Source: an uncultured cyanobacterium (GTDB lineage Bacteria > Cyanobacteriota > Cyanobacteriia > Cyanobacteriales > Geitlerinemataceae). From it: a stretch of 16,282 nucleotides of DNA. Below, piece after piece: positions 13,219-16,282 of the stretch. A model generated the notes under the pieces. That model saw only the letters and a program-made list of their open reading frames with translations. It was not told where the DNA came from and made no database searches. The translations under genes were made by a program, and so were the position numbers. The stretch lies in assembly GCA_937121005.1 (NCBI GenBank), contig CAKZKB010000495.1, forward strand, positions 1 through 16,282, read 5' to 3'. Numbering within the stretch: position 1 is the first letter of the stretch; the number at the start of each line of letters is the position of its first letter.

Positions 13219-13440
13219 ATGTCTACAACTTATCGTGTCAACGCTAGCAATATTGACGCTGCTTTTTTAGAAGAGATAAAAGCAACCTATGGAGGTAAAG
13301 AAATTGAGATCGTCATCTCTGAAGTGGATGAGACCGAGCATCTTTTAATGTCGAGCAACAACAAAGCTAGACTTTTGCAAGCTGTCGAAAACGTCAAAGA
13401 ACGGCAAAATTTAGTGGCGATCGAGTTAGAGGATTTATAA
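13219..13440 (+). CDS. Antitoxin of the YoeB toxin pair
   Basis: The 73-aa product is placed where the antitoxin of a YoeB system belongs: it directly precedes the toxin, and its TAA shares one base with the toxin ATG (TAATG). The N-terminal half (TYRVNASNIDAAFLEEIKAT) looks like a small DNA-binding or dimerisation domain, followed by strand EIEIVISEVDE. The acidic C-terminal tail (ENVKERQNLVAIELEDL) is the type of flexible segment that wraps and blocks the toxin. I am not certain whether it is a true Phd/YefM protein or another antitoxin fold. AAGGAAC upstream of the ATG is a good ribosome binding site, and a clear promoter lies at 13157-13186. Like other such antitoxins it probably represses its own promoter. 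Confidence 0.8.
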   Translation: MSTTYRVNASNIDAAFLEEIKATYGGKEIEIVISEVDETEHLLMSSNNKARLLQAVENVKERQNLVAIELEDL

Positions 13441-13700
13441 TGGGCAGGAGAATTGTTTTTGAATCTTCTGCTTTTGCTGATTTTAACGCATGGGCGAGAT
13501 CGGATAAAAAAGTTTATCGGAAAATTGTCGAATTGATTAAAGATATCGAGCGATCGCCCTTTTCGAGATTGGGCAAACCCGAACCCCTAAAGCACGAGTT
13601 AAGCGGATTTTGGTCGAGGAGAATCGATCGCGAACATCGTTTAGTTTACCAAGCGAGCGATCGCGAAATTATCGTTATCGCTTGTAAATATCATTATTGA
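13440..13700 (+). CDS. yoeB: YoeB-type mRNA interferase toxin
   Basis: YoeB binds the ribosomal A site and cuts mRNA there, which stops translation. The 86-aa product is full length and aligns with E. coli YoeB across its length. It contains the conserved core GKPEPLKHELSGFWSRRIDREHRLVY and ends in CKYHY. The residues matching the catalytic set are Glu48, Arg67, His85 and the C-terminal Tyr86, so the toxin is expected to be active. The ATG uses the last base of the antitoxin TAA, which means translational coupling. It lies next to the unrelated mntA-hepT pair. Confidence 0.93.
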   Translation: MGRRIVFESSAFADFNAWARSDKKVYRKIVELIKDIERSPFSRLGKPEPLKHELSGFWSRRIDREHRLVYQASDREIIVIACKYHY

Positions 13701-13894
13701 GAAAGATCGTCAAAGATAAAACAATTATGAAGTTGTTTTGCAAGATACAAAAGTAGAAACTCCTCAAATTGTGAACATTTGTAAAAATCAGCGATCGCGA
13801 CGGCCCGTTTTCTGGTACAAAGTACCTCAGTGCCTACCATTGCGAACCCGCCGATCTCGGCTTAGAACGCCATCTCGCTAAGGAGAAACGCTGA
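13701..13894. other. Intergenic stretch before chlH, no complete gene
   Basis: I see no complete gene here. One frame is open from about 13765 to a TGA at 13892-13894, directly abutting the chlH ATG. It has no ATG and reads ISDRDGPFSGTKYLSAYHCE and then PADLGLERHLAKEKR; it might be the tail of a lost gene or chance. A GCGATCGC octamer lies at about 13791-13798. The chlH promoter is not evident. Confidence 0.4.
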
Positions 13895-16282
13895 ATGTTC
13901 ACCCACGTCAAGCCCACCGTCCGCCACATCAAACCGACCGAACTGCGCGATCGCGTCCTTGTCAAGGTGGTCTATGTCGTGCTAGAGTCCCAATATCAGA
14001 GCGCTCTATCGGCAGCCGTTCGTGCCATCAACGACAGCGATCGTCACATCGCCATCGAGATTAGCGGCTACCTGATCGAAGAGTTGCGCGACCCTGCCAA
14101 CTACGAAGAATTAAAGCGGGATGTCGCCGAAGCCAACATCTTTATTGCGTCGCTGATCTTCATTGAAGACTTAGCCGAAAAAATTGTCGCCGCCGTGCAA
14201 CCGTACCGCGATCGCCTGGATGCGGCTGTGGTTTTCCCTTCCATGCCCGAGGTGATGCGCCTCAACAAAATGGGAAGTTTTTCCATGGCGCAACTGGGAC
14301 AAAGCAAAAGCGCGATCGCCCAGTTCATGCGAAAACGCAAAGAACAGTCGGGTTCCTCGTTCCAAGATGGAATGCTGAAACTACTGCGAACCCTGCCGAA
14401 AGTTCTCAAATATATGCCTATGGATAAGGCCCAAGATGCCCGTAACTTCATGCTGAGTTTTCAGTATTGGTTGGGCGGTTCTGCGGACAATTTAGAGAAC
14501 TTCTTGTTGATGCTGGCGGATAAATATGTTATTTCCGACAGTGACAAACAGGCCTTAAACTATGCCGATCCCGTCGTCTATCCCGACATGGGCATCTGGC
14601 ATCCTCTGGCCCCAAAAATGTTTGAAGATGTCAGCGAATATCTCGACTGGTATCGCAGTCGCGAAGACATCAACGACGACTTAAAAGATCCTCTCGCCCC
14701 TTGCGTGGGTCTGGTTTTACAACGCACTCACCTGGTGACAGGAGACGATGCCCACTACGTCGCCATGCTGCAAGAGTTTGAAGCATTGGGGGCGCGAGTG
14801 ATTCCGGTTTTTGCGGGCGGTTTGGACTTTTCTAAACCTGTCGATGCCTATTTCTGGGAACCGAAAGAAGGCAAGAAAGGGGAACCGAAACCCTTAGTTG
14901 ATACGGTGGTGTCGCTGACCGGATTTGCGTTAGTTGGGGGGCCGGCACGCCAAGACCATCCCAAGGCGATCGACTCCTTAAAACGGCTCAACCGTCCCTA
15001 TATGGTTGCCCTGCCGTTGGTGTTCCAAACCACAGAAGAATGGGAAGATAGCGACTTAGGATTGCACCCGATCCAGGTTGCTTTACAAATTGCCATTCCC
15101 GAACTTGATGGGGCGATCGAGCCGATTATTTTGTCGGGACGCGACGGCATGACTGGAAAGGCGATCGCCCTGCAAGATCGCATCGAAGCTGTGGCCCAAC
15201 GGGCCATCAAATGGGCTTCTTTGCGTCGCAAACCGAAGCTGGATAAAAAGGTTGCCATCACGATTTTCAGCTTCCCGCCGGATAAAGGAAACGTGGGCAC
15301 GGCGGCCTATCTCGATGTCTTTGGCAGTATCTACGAAGCCCTACAAGCCCTACGCAACAACGGCTACGACGTGGGGAATCTGCCTGATTCTCCTAAAGCC
15401 TTGATGCAGGAAGTCATCCACGATGCCTCGGCTCAATATGCCAGCCCCGAACTTAATGTTGCCTACCGAATGTCGGTGATGCAATACGAACGGCTGACCC
15501 CTTACTACGAACGCCTGCAAGAAAATTGGGGTCCGCCGCCAGGAGAGTTAAATACTGATGGCGAAAACCTGCTCATCTATGGCAAAGAATTTGGCAACGT
15601 CTTCATTGGCGTACAGCCGACGTTCGGTTATGAAGGCGATCCCATGCGGTTGCTGTTCTCTCGGTCTGCCAGTCCCCATCATGGATTTGCCGCTTACTAC
15701 ACCTATTTAGAACAGGTTTGGCAAGCCGACGCTGTGCTGCATTTCGGCACTCACGGATCGCTAGAGTTCATGCCCGGAAAACAGATGGGAATGTCTGGGG
15801 AATGCTATCCCGATAGTTTAATTGGCAACATCCCCAACATCTACTACTATGCGGCCAACAATCCCAGCGAGGCGACCATTGCCAAACGCCGCAGCTATGC
15901 CGAAACCATCTCCTATCTCACCCCTCCGGCGGAAAATGCAGGACTGTATAAAGGGTTAAAAGAACTCAGCGATCTGATTGGGTCTTACCAAACCCTAAAA
16001 GATACGGGTCGCGGCGTTCCCATCGTCAATACCATTGTGGAAAAAGCCCGCATGGTAAACTTAGATAAAGATGTGGAACTGCCAGAGGTGGATGCAAAAG
16101 AAATGAGCTCCGAAGAACGGGATAATCTCGTCGGGGCGGTGTATCGGCGGCTGATGGAAATCGAGTCGCGGCTGTTACCTTGTGGCTTGCACGTGATTGG
16201 CAAACCGCCGACTTCTGAAGAGGCGATCGCGACTTTAGTGAATATTGCCTCTCTCGATCGCGAGGAAGAGGGCATTATCAGC
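13895..16282 (+). CDS. chlH: Magnesium chelatase subunit H (3' end outside window)
   Basis: ChlH is the porphyrin-binding catalytic subunit of Mg-chelatase. With ChlI and ChlD it inserts Mg2+ into protoporphyrin IX, the first committed step of chlorophyll synthesis. The window holds 796 of roughly 1,330 expected residues, and the frame is uninterrupted to the edge. Recognisable stretches include FPSMPEVMRLNKMGSFSM near the N terminus, FALVGGPARQDHPKAI, the GRDGMTGKAIALQDRIE segment, FSFPPDKGNVGTAAYLDVFG and the VLHFGTHGSLEFMPGKQMGM motif with its conserved His and Glu. AGGAG lies 9 bases before the ATG 13895. The gene seems to stand alone, with toxin-antitoxin genes upstream. Cyanobacteria may carry more than one chlH-like gene (cobN is a relative); the close match to chlH makes cobN unlikely. 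Confidence 0.97.
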   Translation, partial: MFTHVKPTVRHIKPTELRDRVLVKVVYVVLESQYQSALSAAVRAINDSDRHIAIEISGYLIEELRDPANYEELKRDVAEANIFIASLIFIEDLAEKIVAAVQPYRDRLDAAVVFPSMPEVMRLNKMGSFSMAQLGQSKSAIAQFMRKRKEQSGSSFQDGMLKLLRTLPKVLKYMPMDKAQDARNFMLSFQYWLGGSADNLENFLLMLADKYVISDSDKQALNYADPVVYPDMGIWHPLAPKMFEDVSEYLDWYRSREDINDDLKDPLAPCVGLVLQRTHLVTGDDAHYVAMLQEFEALGARVIPVFAGGLDFSKPVDAYFWEPKEGKKGEPKPLVDTVVSLTGFALVGGPARQDHPKAIDSLKRLNRPYMVALPLVFQTTEEWEDSDLGLHPIQVALQIAIPELDGAIEPIILSGRDGMTGKAIALQDRIEAVAQRAIKWASLRRKPKLDKKVAITIFSFPPDKGNVGTAAYLDVFGSIYEALQALRNNGYDVGNLPDSPKALMQEVIHDASAQYASPELNVAYRMSVMQYERLTPYYERLQENWGPPPGELNTDGENLLIYGKEFGNVFIGVQPTFGYEGDPMRLLFSRSASPHHGFAAYYTYLEQVWQADAVLHFGTHGSLEFMPGKQMGMSGECYPDSLIGNIPNIYYYAANNPSEATIAKRRSYAETISYLTPPAENAGLYKGLKELSDLIGSYQTLKDTGRGVPIVNTIVEKARMVNLDKDVELPEVDAKEMSSEERDNLVGAVYRRLMEIESRLLPCGLHVIGKPPTSEEAIATLVNIASLDREEEGIIS

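Overview
The window is cyanobacterial chromosomal DNA. It carries gpmI directly followed by secG, the large subunit of magnesium chelatase (chlH), many copies of the GCGATCGC/GATCGC octamer family that fills many cyanobacterial genomes, Uma2-type genes and remnants, and the AGAAACC(C/G)GGTTTCT interspersed palindrome. The species cannot be fixed from sequence alone; a filamentous, repeat-rich cyanobacterium would fit.

Left part (1-5950, mostly housekeeping): the C-terminal end of a sensor histidine kinase; an 8-bp tandem repeat; gpmI (glycolytic phosphoglycerate mutase) and secG (Sec translocon); an intergenic stretch full of small inverted repeats; and a zinc-finger-less DnaJ/CbpA-type co-chaperone. 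Convergent to it, on the minus strand, are a GT-C-like polytopic membrane protein and a secreted TPR protein.

Middle part (6176-12223, minus strand, accessory): a probable operon read right to left. It encodes an unrecognised 238-aa protein, a PD-(D/E)XK-like protein, a MoxR-type AAA+ ATPase that overlaps the previous gene by ATGA, a 469-aa composite protein (PEP-CTERM-like beta domain, unassigned block, Uma2 nuclease domain), and a DUF2201/VWA protein with an intact MIDAS but a decayed HExxH motif. A MITE-like 120-bp element sits inside the operon. Two broken Uma2 copies flank it, one with an internal deletion (6176-6463) and one truncated at its 5' end (11981-12193). The set of ATPase, VWA and two nuclease folds looks like a MoxR-VWA conflict or quality-control system; that function is inference.

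Right part (12226-13700, plus strand): the relic of an IS200/IS605-type element, namely a hairpin plus the first codons of tnpB with a very strong ribosome binding site. This relic is ATGA-coupled to an MntA-HepT (MNT/HEPN) toxin-antitoxin pair, followed by an antitoxin/YoeB pair with its own clear promoter. The window ends in chlH (13895 onward, incomplete), the chlorophyll-branch Mg-chelatase subunit.
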